Positions 25,915 through 34,550 of a DNA stretch of 45,861 bases are shown in pieces. The stretch covers positions 1-45,861 of the forward strand of contig NZ_LIQF01000021.1 of assembly GCF_001418205.1 (NCBI RefSeq), read 5' to 3'. Origin of the DNA: Marinomonas fungiae (GTDB lineage Bacteria; Pseudomonadota; Gammaproteobacteria; Pseudomonadales; Marinomonadaceae). A model generated the notes under the pieces. It ran no database searches. It saw only the letters and a program-made list of their open reading frames with translations, and was not told the origin of the DNA. Positions within the stretch are counted from its first letter, which is position 1. The number at the start of each line of letters is the position of its first letter. The position numbers and the translations under genes were made by a program.

Positions 25915-27804
25915 TCAAATGCTTCGTAACAAATCAACGAAATCGGCGACCGTTGGCACGCCTATCAGGATCTTTTCTGCCAGTAGCTTACCCTTGTGGT
26001 CATAAAAAATTTGCGCGGGTGGGCCGATGATTTTGTACTCCTTGTTCAAGGCGGTCGCAGCATCATCGTTAGCCGTAACATCGACCTTAATCAGCGTAAA
26101 GCGTTTGAATTCCGCTTGTACACTGGCGTCAACAAACACAAAGCTTTCCAGCTCTTTGCAGGTAATGCACCAATCTGCGTAAAAATCGAGCATCACGGGG
26201 CGCCCTTGGTCACGGGCTTGATCAAGCAAGGGGCGAAGCTGATCGAGTGAGGTAACCTTGGCAAAAGGTGCCAGAGCCACGGAGCTGTTGGATGACCCTC
26301 CACCGATTCCACCAAGCGGTTTCAACAAACTGGCGGTTCCAGCCGCTATGCCGATCAGCAGGGTTGAGCCGTAGATCAGCATCAGCACCCCGATGCCTTT
26401 ACCTAGTTTCCCCCAGCCTGACGAACCCTCGGGCAGTCGATCCAGCGCTTTCAAGTAGATGGAAGAGGTAATCAGGATCGCACCGACGAGCAGTACCGTC
26501 ACCGTTGGAGGCACAATGCGATCCAGCATCCAAACGGCCATCAGCAGCATGACAACGCCGAATCCTGCCTTGATATGAACCATCCAATGCCCTGCTTTGG
26601 GTAGCAGTTTGCCCGCCGACGTACCGATGATGATCAGCGGCGCGCCCATGCCCAAGCTCAGGCTGAATAACGCGGCCCCACCAAGCACCGGATCGCCGGT
26701 TTGGCCAATGTAAACCAAGGCACCCGCCAGAGGGGCGGCGACGCAGGGCCCTACGATCAGAGCAGACAGAACGCCCATTGCAAAAACACTCGCGGAACGA
26801 CCTCCGCGTTGTTGGCGGCTGAGGTTCGCCAGTCGATTCTGAATCACGGCGGGCATCTGTATCTCAAAAAAGCCGAACATCGATAATGCGAAAACCACGA
26901 ACATCAGGCTGAATGTCGAAATGATCCAGGGATTTTGGAATGCCGCTTGGATGTTGGCACCGAAAATACCCGCAGCGACTCCGGCCAGGGTGTAAGTTAG
27001 CGCCATCGCAAGCACATAGATGCTGGAGTAGAGGAACGCCTGTCGGGTGGACACCTTCCCCTCATGACCCACAATGACTGAAGAGAGAATGGGGATCATC
27101 GGAAACACGCAGGGGGTCAGTGACAGGGCTAGGCCTGCTAGGAAAAATAGCAACAGGGTAACGCTAAAACTACCTGAGGTCAGCATATCGGAGAAACGGC
27201 GCTGATCCGTCAAAGAGAAATCGAGTGGGTCATCAGAGATCTTAGGTGATACGGCTTTGGCCAAGAGAGGTGCGGCTGGAGCGGTATCCGTGGGCACGGC
27301 GGTTAGCTGGACCGTTTCAGTCTGGGGGGGGTAACAGATGCCTCCCTCCCAGCAGCCCTGGTATTCAATCTTGAATTCCGGATTTGGATTCCCAGCTGAA
27401 GACTGCTGCACCGCGATCCGAAATTCGGCCTGATCGTAATAGACCTGGCTCTGTCCATAAATAGCGTCTTCTTTTTCAACCGTAGGCCCCTTTTGAATAT
27501 CACCGACGTCGAGCTGACCGTTGGTGTGCAGTTTGATCTGGTCTCGATAGAGGTAGTAGCCGCTTTCGGGCATGACCCATTGCAGGACCAGCAATCCCGG
27601 TTCGGGCTGGTTGTAGCTGAAGAGATAGGCTTCTTCCACCGGTAGAGGGCCTTGAGGTTTCTGACCTGTCAGCGATTCCCACAGACCCGCATTGGCTACG
27701 CTCAGTTGCGCCCACAGCAGAGCGACCATTGCCAATCGCCAACAGAAACTTAGCTTTAGGAAAGAGGAGGGGCTCGGCTGCTGATTTGTCGTTCTGGTGT
27801 TCAT
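25915..27804 (-). CDS. dsbD: Thiol:disulfide interchange protein DsbD
   Basis: A 629-residue inner-membrane reductase that carries electrons from cytoplasmic thioredoxin to periplasmic thiol proteins. A signal peptide (about 1-39, ending VANAG) precedes nDsbD with its Cys pair in GCWEGGICYPP (C151, C157). The membrane domain follows from about 212 to 495, with C232 in LTPCVFP and C354 in VGPCVAAPL. The C-terminal thioredoxin domain has WCITCK (C546, C549). All six redox cysteines are present. It may supply reductant to the DsbA-like and TlpA-like proteins of the same transposon. The gene precedes the MerR gene on the minus strand by 68 bases, so its expression may follow the metal regulator. 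Confidence 0.95.
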   Translation of the reverse strand: MNTRTTNQQPSPSSFLKLSFCWRLAMVALLWAQLSVANAGLWESLTGQKPQGPLPVEEAYLFSYNQPEPGLLVLQWVMPESGYYLYRDQIKLHTNGQLDVGDIQKGPTVEKEDAIYGQSQVYYDQAEFRIAVQQSSAGNPNPEFKIEYQGCWEGGICYPPQTETVQLTAVPTDTAPAAPLLAKAVSPKISDDPLDFSLTDQRRFSDMLTSGSFSVTLLLFFLAGLALSLTPCVFPMIPILSSVIVGHEGKVSTRQAFLYSSIYVLAMALTYTLAGVAAGIFGANIQAAFQNPWIISTFSLMFVVFALSMFGFFEIQMPAVIQNRLANLSRQQRGGRSASVFAMGVLSALIVGPCVAAPLAGALVYIGQTGDPVLGGAALFSLSLGMGAPLIIIGTSAGKLLPKAGHWMVHIKAGFGVVMLLMAVWMLDRIVPPTVTVLLVGAILITSSIYLKALDRLPEGSSGWGKLGKGIGVLMLIYGSTLLIGIAAGTASLLKPLGGIGGGSSNSSVALAPFAKVTSLDQLRPLLDQARDQGRPVMLDFYADWCITCKELESFVFVDASVQAEFKRFTLIKVDVTANDDAATALNKEYKIIGPPAQIFYDHKGKLLAEKILIGVPTVADFVDLLRSI

Positions 27805-27872
27805 CTACACTCTCAATCTCTAACGTATCGGGTCGTCTGTTTAGGTACGGTTATTCCTTAAGGTTCACAAGC

Positions 27873-28325
27873 TTAATCAGAGGCCTGAGGATGCTGATGT
27901 CCACTGCATACGCCTTCCGGCTGGCAGTTTTCCAAGAATTGTAGGATGCCGCAATTGGCCGCCTGCCCTTCCGGGTTGACAACTTGGTTGCACTGCGTCC
28001 GTAGCTGGCGCAGCTGTTTTTCCAGCTGTTTCAGCTCTTTAATCTGCCGCTGGGTTTGAACAATGTGGCCATCAATCATCTCATTGACATGATGGCAGCT
28101 ATCGATCGGGTGATCTCGGCACTGGAGCAGTTGCCCGATTTCGTCCAGATTGATGCCAATGCCGCGGCAATGGCGGATAAACAGCAGCCGCTCCCTGTGC
28201 TGATCACTGTATATGCGATAATTGCTAGTGGTACGCTCGGGTGGCGGCATCAAACCTTTGCGCTCGTAAAACCGGATAGTGACCGTTTCGGTATCGGTTA
28301 ATTTTGCCAGTTCTCCAATTTTCAT
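27873..28325 (-). CDS. MerR-family heavy-metal regulator (CadR/PbrR-like)
   Basis: A 150-residue activator that bends its own divergent promoter on binding metal. The start at 28325 (MKIGELAKLTDTETVTIRFY) is chosen because it aligns with MerR proteins; upstream in-frame codons overlap the promoter. It has a winged helix-turn-helix (1-70) and a dimerisation helix (80-118). Cys77 and Cys112 are in the positions used by CadR, Cys125 is in a longer loop than usual, and a C-terminal tail with C134, C140 and HQH could be a second metal site. These features point to Cd, Pb or Zn. It is divergent from the P-type ATPase, with the operator between. Confidence 0.9.
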   Translation of the reverse strand: MKIGELAKLTDTETVTIRFYERKGLMPPPERTTSNYRIYSDQHRERLLFIRHCRGIGINLDEIGQLLQCRDHPIDSCHHVNEMIDGHIVQTQRQIKELKQLEKQLRQLRTQCNQVVNPEGQAANCGILQFLENCQPEGVCSGHQHPQASD

Positions 28326-28341
28326 CTCGCTACCTGCTTGC

Positions 28342-28372
28342 TTGACATTATACCCACTATAACCTTTATAGT
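28342..28372 (+). promoter_or_regulatory. MerR-type promoter/operator of the P-type ATPase
   Basis: The -35 TTGACA (28342-28347) and -10 TATAGT (28367-28372) are separated by 19 bases, the over-long spacer typical of MerR-controlled promoters. A perfect 7-bp inverted repeat (ACTATAA, CCT, TTATAGT; 28356-28372) lies in the spacer and overlaps the -10. This placement also fixes the ATPase start downstream. Confidence 0.85.
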
Positions 28373-28406
28373 AATGGCTAAGCAATTTTCTCAAGCCGGA
28401 ACTCTT

Positions 28407-30608
28407 ATGCAATCGAAGTCATCAACCTCCTGCTGTGGCGGCTGCCAGACCGAAGCCACCGTGACCGATACCGCACCCCAGACGGAACCGTTGACGGGGG
28501 GCGTTCGCCTCTACATCAACGCGATGGACTGCCCCACCGAGGAGCGGATGATCCGCGCCAAGCTGGAAACCATGCCGGAAGTAAAAAACCTGGCATTTAA
28601 CCTGATGGATCGGGTGTTGACCGTTCAACCCGCGACCGCTGACAGCATGCCCGCCATCATTCGAGCGCTGGAGGATATCGGCTTTCCCCCTGAAGTTCTC
28701 GATGATGATCAGTCGATCCCGGTCGAACCCTCTTCCGGTTTTTTCAAAGACTATGGGCGGTTGGTGCTTGGTGGGCTTTGCGCCCTGGTAGCCGAAGTCT
28801 TGGATTACCAAGCCATTGATCAAGCGTGGCTTATTGTAGCCTTTGCCTTGCTGGGTATCGCATTGAGCGGACTCGGTACATACAAGAAGGGCTGGACTGC
28901 GCTCAGGCACCTGGACTTCAATATCAACGCGCTGATGTCGATTGCCGTTACCGGTGCCATGCTGATCGGCGAGTGGCCGGAAGCGGTCATGGTGATGGTG
29001 CTTTTTACCCTGGCCGAGGTGATCGAAAGCAAGTCGTTGGATCGTGCGCGTAACGCCATCAAGGAGTTGATGGCGCTGGCGCCGGATACCGCGACCGTCA
29101 AAGGTCCCGCCGGGGATTGGGTGGCGCAGCCGGTTGGCGAGGTTGAGCTCGGTCAAACCGTGCGCGTCCGCCCCGGGGAGAAAATTCCACTCGATGGAGA
29201 AATCATCTCGGGGTCGGCGGCCGTTAACCAGGCACCCATTACCGGTGAGAGCCTGCCGGTCGAAAAAACGGAGGGTGATAAGGTGTTTGCCGGTACCCTG
29301 AATGAGACCGGCATGCTGGAACTTAAGGTCACGGCGCTTGCAAGTAATTCAACCGTTGCACGCATTATTCACGCGGTGGAGAAGGCGCAGAGTGAGCGCG
29401 CACCGGCGCAGCGCTTTATTGACCGTTTTGCACGCGTCTACACGCCTGCCGTTCTGATTCTGGCCGCCCTTACCGCACTGCTGATGCCGCTCGCCTTTGG
29501 CTGGAGCTGGATTGATGCGGTATATCGTGCCCTGGTTCTGCTGGTGATCGCATGCCCATGCGCGCTGGTGATCTCTACCCCGGTGACTGTGGTCAGCGGA
29601 TTAGCGGCGGCGGCGCGTCATGGGGTGCTGATCAAAGGTGGGCTCTATCTGGAGCAGGCCAGCAAATTAAAAGCCTTGGCCTTTGATAAGACCGGCACCC
29701 TGACCGAGGGGCGCCCGCAGGTGACTCATGTCGAGCTGATCGGTGATGCAACGCACGCCGATGCGGTGCTGTTCGCCGCCTCCTTGGCCAGCCACTCAGA
29801 CCATCCCATTTCGCAGGCGGTGGTTCGATTCGCCAACGAGCGGGAGCAACTCAGCGATTTTCTCTCCGTCGATGGGTTCGAGTCGCTGACCGGGCGCGGG
29901 GTTCAGGGGCGGCTGGAAGCGCTGGACTGCGTACTGGGGAACCACCGATTAATCCATGAACTCGGTCTTTGCTCCAGCGCCTTGGAAGCATCGCTGGAGG
30001 CGATCGAGGAACAGGGGCAGACCGCCGTGGTGTTAGTATGTGACCAGCGACCCTGGGCGATCTTTGCCATCGCCGATCAGCCCAAAACTCACAGTCGTAA
30101 AACCTTGGAACAATTAAGGGAATTAAATGTCCATACGCTGGTCCTGTCAGGCGACAATCCCCATACGGTAGCCCGTATTGCGGAACAACTGGGCGTCGAC
30201 GATGCCCGCGGTAACTTGCTGCCGGAGCAAAAGCTGGAGGCCGTACAGGCATTAAAGACGCAGCACGGCATCACCGCGATGGTGGGCGATGGCATTAACG
30301 ATGCGCCGGCGATGGCAAGTGCTGACATCGGCTTTGCCATGGGTGCCGCCGGTACCGATACCGCCATCGAAACCGCCGATGTGGCGTTGATGGATGACAA
30401 CCTGGAAAAGCTGCCCTGGTTTATCCGGCTCAGCCGCACGGCGAGTTGGCGCCTCAAGCAGAATATCACCTTAGCGCTCGGCATCAAGCTGCTGTTTATG
30501 GTGCTGGCATTAACAGGTGAAGCAACGCTCTGGATGGCGGTGTTTGCCGATTTGGGTGCCAGCCTGTTGGTGATATTCAACGGCTTACGCTTATTACGTT
30601 TTAAATAG
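28407..30608 (+). CDS. Cd/Pb/Zn-exporting P1B-type ATPase
   Basis: A 733-residue inner-membrane metal pump. ATG at 28407 (MQSKSSTSCCGGC) is chosen because earlier ATGs fall in the promoter. It has an N-terminal Cys cluster (C9, C10, C13) and one HMA domain whose usual CxxC is replaced by MDCPTEE (about 40-46), as in several Cd/Pb ATPases. Also present are membrane helices, ITGESLPVEK, the metal-site motif CPC (383-385), DKTGT with phosphorylated D427, and GDGINDAP. The divergent MerR regulator supports divalent soft-metal efflux rather than Cu(I). It is followed at 16 bases by a zinc-ribbon protein. No symbol is given because cadA, zntA and pbrA cannot be separated here. Confidence 0.93.
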   Translation: MQSKSSTSCCGGCQTEATVTDTAPQTEPLTGGVRLYINAMDCPTEERMIRAKLETMPEVKNLAFNLMDRVLTVQPATADSMPAIIRALEDIGFPPEVLDDDQSIPVEPSSGFFKDYGRLVLGGLCALVAEVLDYQAIDQAWLIVAFALLGIALSGLGTYKKGWTALRHLDFNINALMSIAVTGAMLIGEWPEAVMVMVLFTLAEVIESKSLDRARNAIKELMALAPDTATVKGPAGDWVAQPVGEVELGQTVRVRPGEKIPLDGEIISGSAAVNQAPITGESLPVEKTEGDKVFAGTLNETGMLELKVTALASNSTVARIIHAVEKAQSERAPAQRFIDRFARVYTPAVLILAALTALLMPLAFGWSWIDAVYRALVLLVIACPCALVISTPVTVVSGLAAAARHGVLIKGGLYLEQASKLKALAFDKTGTLTEGRPQVTHVELIGDATHADAVLFAASLASHSDHPISQAVVRFANEREQLSDFLSVDGFESLTGRGVQGRLEALDCVLGNHRLIHELGLCSSALEASLEAIEEQGQTAVVLVCDQRPWAIFAIADQPKTHSRKTLEQLRELNVHTLVLSGDNPHTVARIAEQLGVDDARGNLLPEQKLEAVQALKTQHGITAMVGDGINDAPAMASADIGFAMGAAGTDTAIETADVALMDDNLEKLPWFIRLSRTASWRLKQNITLALGIKLLFMVLALTGEATLWMAVFADLGASLLVIFNGLRLLRFK

Positions 30609-30624
30609 TGGAGGAAAAAAACGG

Positions 30625-30894
30625 ATGAAATGCCCCCATTGTGACACCTTGCTGCAGATGACCGACCGGCAGGGGATCGAAATTGACTATTGCCCCAGCT
30701 GTCGCGGCGTCTGGTTGGATCGCGGTGAACTGGATAAGCTTATCGAGCGCTCAACGCAAGCCGATGACCGGCGTCCGGAATCGCGACGCAGCGAACCACG
30801 CTCGGACTACCAACATCAGAACCATCACAGACAGGGTTCGCACTATAAAAAACGCAAAAGCTTCCTTGGGGAACTTTTCGACGTTTTTGACTGA
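30625..30894 (+). CDS. TFIIB-type zinc-ribbon protein
   Basis: An 89-residue protein starting MKCPHCDTLLQM. Two Cys pairs, C3-C6 and C23-C26 (YCPSCRGVWLDRGEL), form the zf-TFIIB ribbon. A polar Arg/His-rich middle and a short C-terminal FLGELFDVFD follow. GTGGAGG lies ahead of the ATG, 16 bases after the ATPase. Homologues are small, cytoplasmic and of unknown function. Close coupling to the ATPase suggests zinc or cadmium handling, which is inference. Confidence 0.8.
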   Translation: MKCPHCDTLLQMTDRQGIEIDYCPSCRGVWLDRGELDKLIERSTQADDRRPESRRSEPRSDYQHQNHHRQGSHYKKRKSFLGELFDVFD

Positions 30895-30949
30895 AACCGC
30901 TGGAATTATCAGCAACCAAATAATTTTACCGAGTTAAGGACCGTACAAA

Positions 30950-31954
30950 ATGCTTAAACGAATCACTGCCGTGGCTGCGATTGCCGGGTTGCTTGTTTTA
31001 CCCTCCGCCTATGCAGAGCAATCCCCCAAGCTGACCTACGATGGCCAGCAGTATCAGGGGGACACCCTGCCGCCTGCGTTAAAGCAGTCACTGAACCAAC
31101 TGGCGCAACAATACAACGACCAGCGCCGCCAGGCAGTCGATCAGTACGCGTTGAATCGCTATGTGCAGGAAGAAGCCAGCAGACAGAGCAAAGATGTCAA
31201 AACCTTGCAGCAGGAGCTGATGGCCGTCGCCGATCCGACCGAGGAGCAACTGAAGGGGTTCTACGAGGCCAACAAGGCACGTATCCAAGGTACCTTCGAG
31301 CAGGTTAAGCCCGAGCTGGTTAACTACCTCAAGCGGCAGCAGATGACGGAAAGAGCGCAGCAGCTATTGGAGCAGATCGCGCTGAAAAAGGGCTACCGCG
31401 TGGAACTTCCCGAGCCTGAACAACTGCGCCTAGACGTTGCTACCAAGGGGTACCCCTCCAAGGGAAACCCAGACGCAAAAATCACTCTGGTTGAATTTGC
31501 CGATTACCAATGCCCCCACTGTAAGAATGCGGTCGAGGCCGTCGATGCGCTTCTCAAACAGTACGGCGATAAACTTCGTGTCGTCTATAGAGACTTCCCG
31601 ATTAATCAGTCCGGTATCTCCCGTAAAGTTGCGGAAGCCGCGGTGTGCGCCGACCAACAAGGGCAATTCTGGAAATTCCATGATCTCGCGTTCGAGCGCC
31701 AAAACTACCTCAAGTCAATCCCTGTCGATGCCCTGGCCAAGGAAGCGGACTTGGATATGGGCAAGTTTGGTGACTGTTACCAAGACGCCGCCACCCAGGC
31801 CAAAGTGACCGCGTCGCTGAATGAAGCACGCGAGCTGGGTCTCTCCGGGACGCCATCGTTTTTCGTCAATGGTCGGCCGCTGGGCAACACCCACGGCGAT
31901 CTGCTGAAAGACCTGAAGGAATTGATCGACGAGGAGCTACAGGCCGGTAGTTGA
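30950..31954 (+). CDS. DsbA-like periplasmic thioredoxin with N-terminal helical extension
   Basis: A 334-residue exported protein: signal peptide about 1-22 (ending AYA), a helical Gln/Glu-rich region about 25-150 resembling the linker seen ahead of some DsbA-type domains, then a DsbA/thioredoxin_4 domain (165-330) with active site CPHC (C188, C191) in FADYQCPHC and cis-proline loop SGTPSFFVNG. It probably oxidises or isomerises cysteines in the periplasm, perhaps of metal-damaged proteins. It follows the zinc-ribbon gene on the same strand and precedes a DUF411 gene by 28 bases. The extension's function is unknown. Confidence 0.88.
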   Translation: MLKRITAVAAIAGLLVLPSAYAEQSPKLTYDGQQYQGDTLPPALKQSLNQLAQQYNDQRRQAVDQYALNRYVQEEASRQSKDVKTLQQELMAVADPTEEQLKGFYEANKARIQGTFEQVKPELVNYLKRQQMTERAQQLLEQIALKKGYRVELPEPEQLRLDVATKGYPSKGNPDAKITLVEFADYQCPHCKNAVEAVDALLKQYGDKLRVVYRDFPINQSGISRKVAEAAVCADQQGQFWKFHDLAFERQNYLKSIPVDALAKEADLDMGKFGDCYQDAATQAKVTASLNEARELGLSGTPSFFVNGRPLGNTHGDLLKDLKELIDEELQAGS

Positions 31955-31982
31955 ACTAACGTATTTCAAGAGGAACAATAAA

Positions 31983-32468
31983 ATGAAACATCTACTCACA
32001 TCGGCGCTACTAGTGCTGGCTTTAGGCAACGGAACAGCCGCCGTTGCCGCTAACCCAGCTTGGCTCGAAAGTAAGTCGGAGAAGGCTTACGAAATAACCG
32101 TTTATCGCAGTGCTTCTTGTGGTTGCTGCAAAGGTTGGATTTCCCATCTTAAAGACCATAACTTTGCCGTCAAGGACGTCGTGGTCGACGACGTGAATCC
32201 TTATAAAGAAAAGTTGGGTGTGCCCGCCCAGGGGGCGTCCTGTCATACGGCAGAAGTTAACGGCAAAGTGATTGAAGGGCATGTGCCTGCGCAAGACATC
32301 AAGGTCCTGCTTGGCTCAAATTCTGATATTCGCTTGCTGACTGTGCCGGGGATGCCTTCGGGTGGGCCGGGTATGGATATGGACGGTGCGAGAAAGGATG
32401 CCTTCAAGGTTTATGCTGTCGACAGTGGAGAGCAGGTCAGCGTCTTCAACGAATATAAGCAGTATTGA
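31983..32468 (+). CDS. DUF411 periplasmic metal-binding protein
   Basis: A 161-residue protein with a signal peptide (about 1-23). The DUF411 core has the CGCC motif (C46, C48, C49 in YRSASCGCCKGW), a further Cys in GASCHTAEV, and VIEGHVPAQDIKVLL. A Met/Gly-rich loop (PGMPSGGPGMDMDG) is typical of the family. DUF411 proteins accompany copper and cadmium resistance genes and are thought to bind metal. AGAGGAACAA precedes the ATG at 31983. Confidence 0.9.
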   Translation: MKHLLTSALLVLALGNGTAAVAANPAWLESKSEKAYEITVYRSASCGCCKGWISHLKDHNFAVKDVVVDDVNPYKEKLGVPAQGASCHTAEVNGKVIEGHVPAQDIKVLLGSNSDIRLLTVPGMPSGGPGMDMDGARKDAFKVYAVDSGEQVSVFNEYKQY

Positions 32469-32563
32469 TGGGGGGTAAATTCGGTACCTCCCTAACATCG
32501 AACTATAGGTAGTTGAATACCTATATTTCCATGTGATTTGTGTGTGCTTAAAGGAGAAAATCC

Positions 32564-33154
32564 ATGAAAACGAAGCGATGGATGTTAAGTGCCGGAATGG
32601 CCATGAGTTTGGCTGCGGTATCGGCAGTGGCGGACCAGCAATGGTCCGGCGGAATGATGAGCATGATGGGCGGCCCTGGGATGATGGATGGGTGCGGCAT
32701 GATGAGTGGCTCCTCACCCCAAGGGAAACCTGCTGCGGGTATGAAACACGGCTCCGGCATGATGCACAACCAGGGGATGATGCAGAACCAGGGCATGATG
32801 CACGGGCGTGGTATGGCGCCAGAGGCGATGAGCGAAAGGCTGGGGCAGAGCCTTCAGCAGCTAGAGAGTGAGTTAAAGCTGTCGGCCGATCAGCAGTCCG
32901 AGTGGCAACGATTTGTGACCGTTGTTAAGTCGCAGTCAGAATCGATGGCCCAGCATCACAATCGAATGTATGGGCTGTTCGAGCAAAGCGCCAGTATGAC
33001 GCTGCCTGAGCGGGTTGCGTTGCACAAGGAAATGATGGGAGAGCGCTTTGCCAGTATGAGCCAGTTCAATAATGCGATAACAGCCTTCTATCAGTCGTTG
33101 AATGCAGAGCAGAAAACACTCATGGACGGTTATCCGATGATGGGGGGAATGTAG
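32564..33154 (+). CDS. Met-rich Spy/CpxP-like periplasmic protein
   Basis: A 196-residue protein with signal peptide about 1-23 (MKTKRWMLSAGMAMSLAAVS). A Met/Gly-rich region (about 27-86) with many MM and GMM repeats can bind Cu(I)-like metals. A helical LTXXQ-type domain (about 90-190) follows, with LSADQQSEW and LNAEQKTLMDGYP. Spy, CpxP and ZraP relatives are envelope chaperones or metal sensors. AAGGAG lies ahead of the ATG. It is followed by a strong terminator, so it ends the transcript that starts with the P-type ATPase. Confidence 0.85.
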   Translation: MKTKRWMLSAGMAMSLAAVSAVADQQWSGGMMSMMGGPGMMDGCGMMSGSSPQGKPAAGMKHGSGMMHNQGMMQNQGMMHGRGMAPEAMSERLGQSLQQLESELKLSADQQSEWQRFVTVVKSQSESMAQHHNRMYGLFEQSASMTLPERVALHKEMMGERFASMSQFNNAITAFYQSLNAEQKTLMDGYPMMGGM

Positions 33155-33207
33155 CGGCTAAGTTCGGATTAGATCGTTTCATGAACTAGCAAAACGCTAT
33201 TTTTTTC

Positions 33208-33256
33208 AGCAGCCACCGGGACGACTGAAGGGGTAAGCCCGGAGGCTGCTTTTTTT
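33208..33256 (+). terminator. Rho-independent terminator after the efflux operon
   Basis: AGCAGCC-A-CCGGG (33208-33220) pairs with CCCGG-A-GGCTGCT (33238-33250), followed by seven T. It separates the efflux/DUF411/Spy operon from the dsbB-dsbA genes. Confidence 0.92.
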
Positions 33257-33327
33257 CTCGTAAGCTCGGTCAACACCTTTTTCAAACAAGGCTTTTTTGG
33301 AATGAGACACGAAACGCACAGGTAACC

Positions 33328-33780
33328 ATGAGTAGTCTATTAACGAACGATCAAGACACAGCCGATAACACGGGCTGGTCGTTGATCTTTTTCTGCTGGA
33401 TTCTGGCCGTTGTAGCGGTGCTGGGAAGTTTGTTTTTCAGTGAGGTGATGGGGCTGCAGCCCTGTGTGCTCTGCTGGTACCAGCGAATCTTTATCTACCC
33501 GCTGGCGGTACTCTTTCTGGTCGCGCTGTTCCCACTGGATAAACGCGTTGTTCGATACACGCTGCCGCTTGCCGTGATCGGGTGGGGATTTGCGGTGTAC
33601 CACTACCTCGTTTACTCCGGTTACATTCCCGAAAGCTTGCAGCCCTGCAGCCAAGGGGTCTCCTGCGCGGAGATCAACTTGGAACTGTTCGGTTTTATCA
33701 CCATCCCCATGCTGTCGATCTTGGCTTACTCAGCGATCATCGCTTTACTGTTAATTTTTAGAAAACGGACCTACCCATGA
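33328..33780 (+). CDS. dsbB: Disulfide bond formation protein DsbB
   Basis: A 150-residue inner-membrane quinone reductase that reoxidises a DsbA partner. It has four transmembrane segments with the Cys pairs C46-C49 in LQPCVLCWYQR and C107-C113 in LQPCSQGVSC. Length and spacing fit the short BdbC-like DsbB group. Its TGA overlaps the ATG of the following dsbA-like gene (ATGA), indicating translational coupling and a dedicated DsbA-DsbB pair. Confidence 0.92.
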   Translation: MSSLLTNDQDTADNTGWSLIFFCWILAVVAVLGSLFFSEVMGLQPCVLCWYQRIFIYPLAVLFLVALFPLDKRVVRYTLPLAVIGWGFAVYHYLVYSGYIPESLQPCSQGVSCAEINLELFGFITIPMLSILAYSAIIALLLIFRKRTYP

Positions 33781-34430
33781 ATAAAAAACTGATTGTCGCG
33801 TTATCCGGTGTTCTTCTTTTTGCACTGTTCGGGATAGCCGCCTATCTCCTTGAAAGCCAAAAAACGGCGGGGATCACCGAGGTCGCGAGCGACCCCAAGA
33901 TAATGAAGCGGTATTATTCACCGACGATGGGTCCATCCAGCGCTCAGGTGACGATCGTCGAGTTTTTCGACCCTGCCTGTGAGACCTGCCGGAAGTTTCA
34001 CCCCTACGTAAAGCAATTGATGGAATCAAATCCAGGGCGGGTCAACATTGTCATGCGCTACGCGCCGTTCCATCCGGGGTCTGACTATATCGTGAAACTG
34101 CTTGAAGCGGCCAAGCTCCAGAACCTGTTTTGGGAAACGCTTGAGGCGACTTATGAATCACAGCCCTTCTGGGCCCAGCACGGTAACCCTCAGCCGCAGA
34201 CGATCTGGCAGTACCTGGGTGGTGTTGGCCTTGATATCGCGAAGGTCAAAGAGGATATGCAGAGCCAGCGCTTTGAACAGCGCATACAGCAAGACCTTGA
34301 AGACGCCAGCGCGCTGCAGGTAACCAAAACCCCGACCTTCTTTGTCAATGGCAAACCGCTCTCAAGCTTCGGTTATCGACAATTGAAAGCCTTGGTGGAG
34401 TCAGAAATCAGTGAAAATTACCAGATGTGA
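33777..34430 (+). CDS. DsbA-like thiol oxidase, membrane-anchored
   Basis: A 217-residue protein with an uncleaved-looking N-terminal hydrophobic anchor (about 5-24) and a thioredoxin_4 domain. The active site is CETC (C68, C71 in FFDPACETCRKFHP), and the cis-proline loop is TKTPTFFVNG. The acidic CETC is unlike CPHC of the other DsbA-like protein (30950-31954), so redox potential and substrates may differ. It is translationally coupled to dsbB, its probable oxidant. Confidence 0.9.
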   Translation: MNKKLIVALSGVLLFALFGIAAYLLESQKTAGITEVASDPKIMKRYYSPTMGPSSAQVTIVEFFDPACETCRKFHPYVKQLMESNPGRVNIVMRYAPFHPGSDYIVKLLEAAKLQNLFWETLEATYESQPFWAQHGNPQPQTIWQYLGGVGLDIAKVKEDMQSQRFEQRIQQDLEDASALQVTKTPTFFVNGKPLSSFGYRQLKALVESEISENYQM

Positions 34431-34550
34431 CCCGGCTTTCCGGGCACCGTTTGGTGGGCGTATGGTGTTGGAATCTGGCGCTGTGGCCTGCAGACGGGTT
34501 AGCGTACAGCGACTAAGTCGTCGGCTTTCTCACCTACATAGAGGCTTTGT

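Noticed and set aside
28422..29156. A long minus-strand frame opposite the P-type ATPase
   Set aside because: It is a shadow of the GC-rich ATPase gene. The ATPase motifs on the plus strand are unmistakable.
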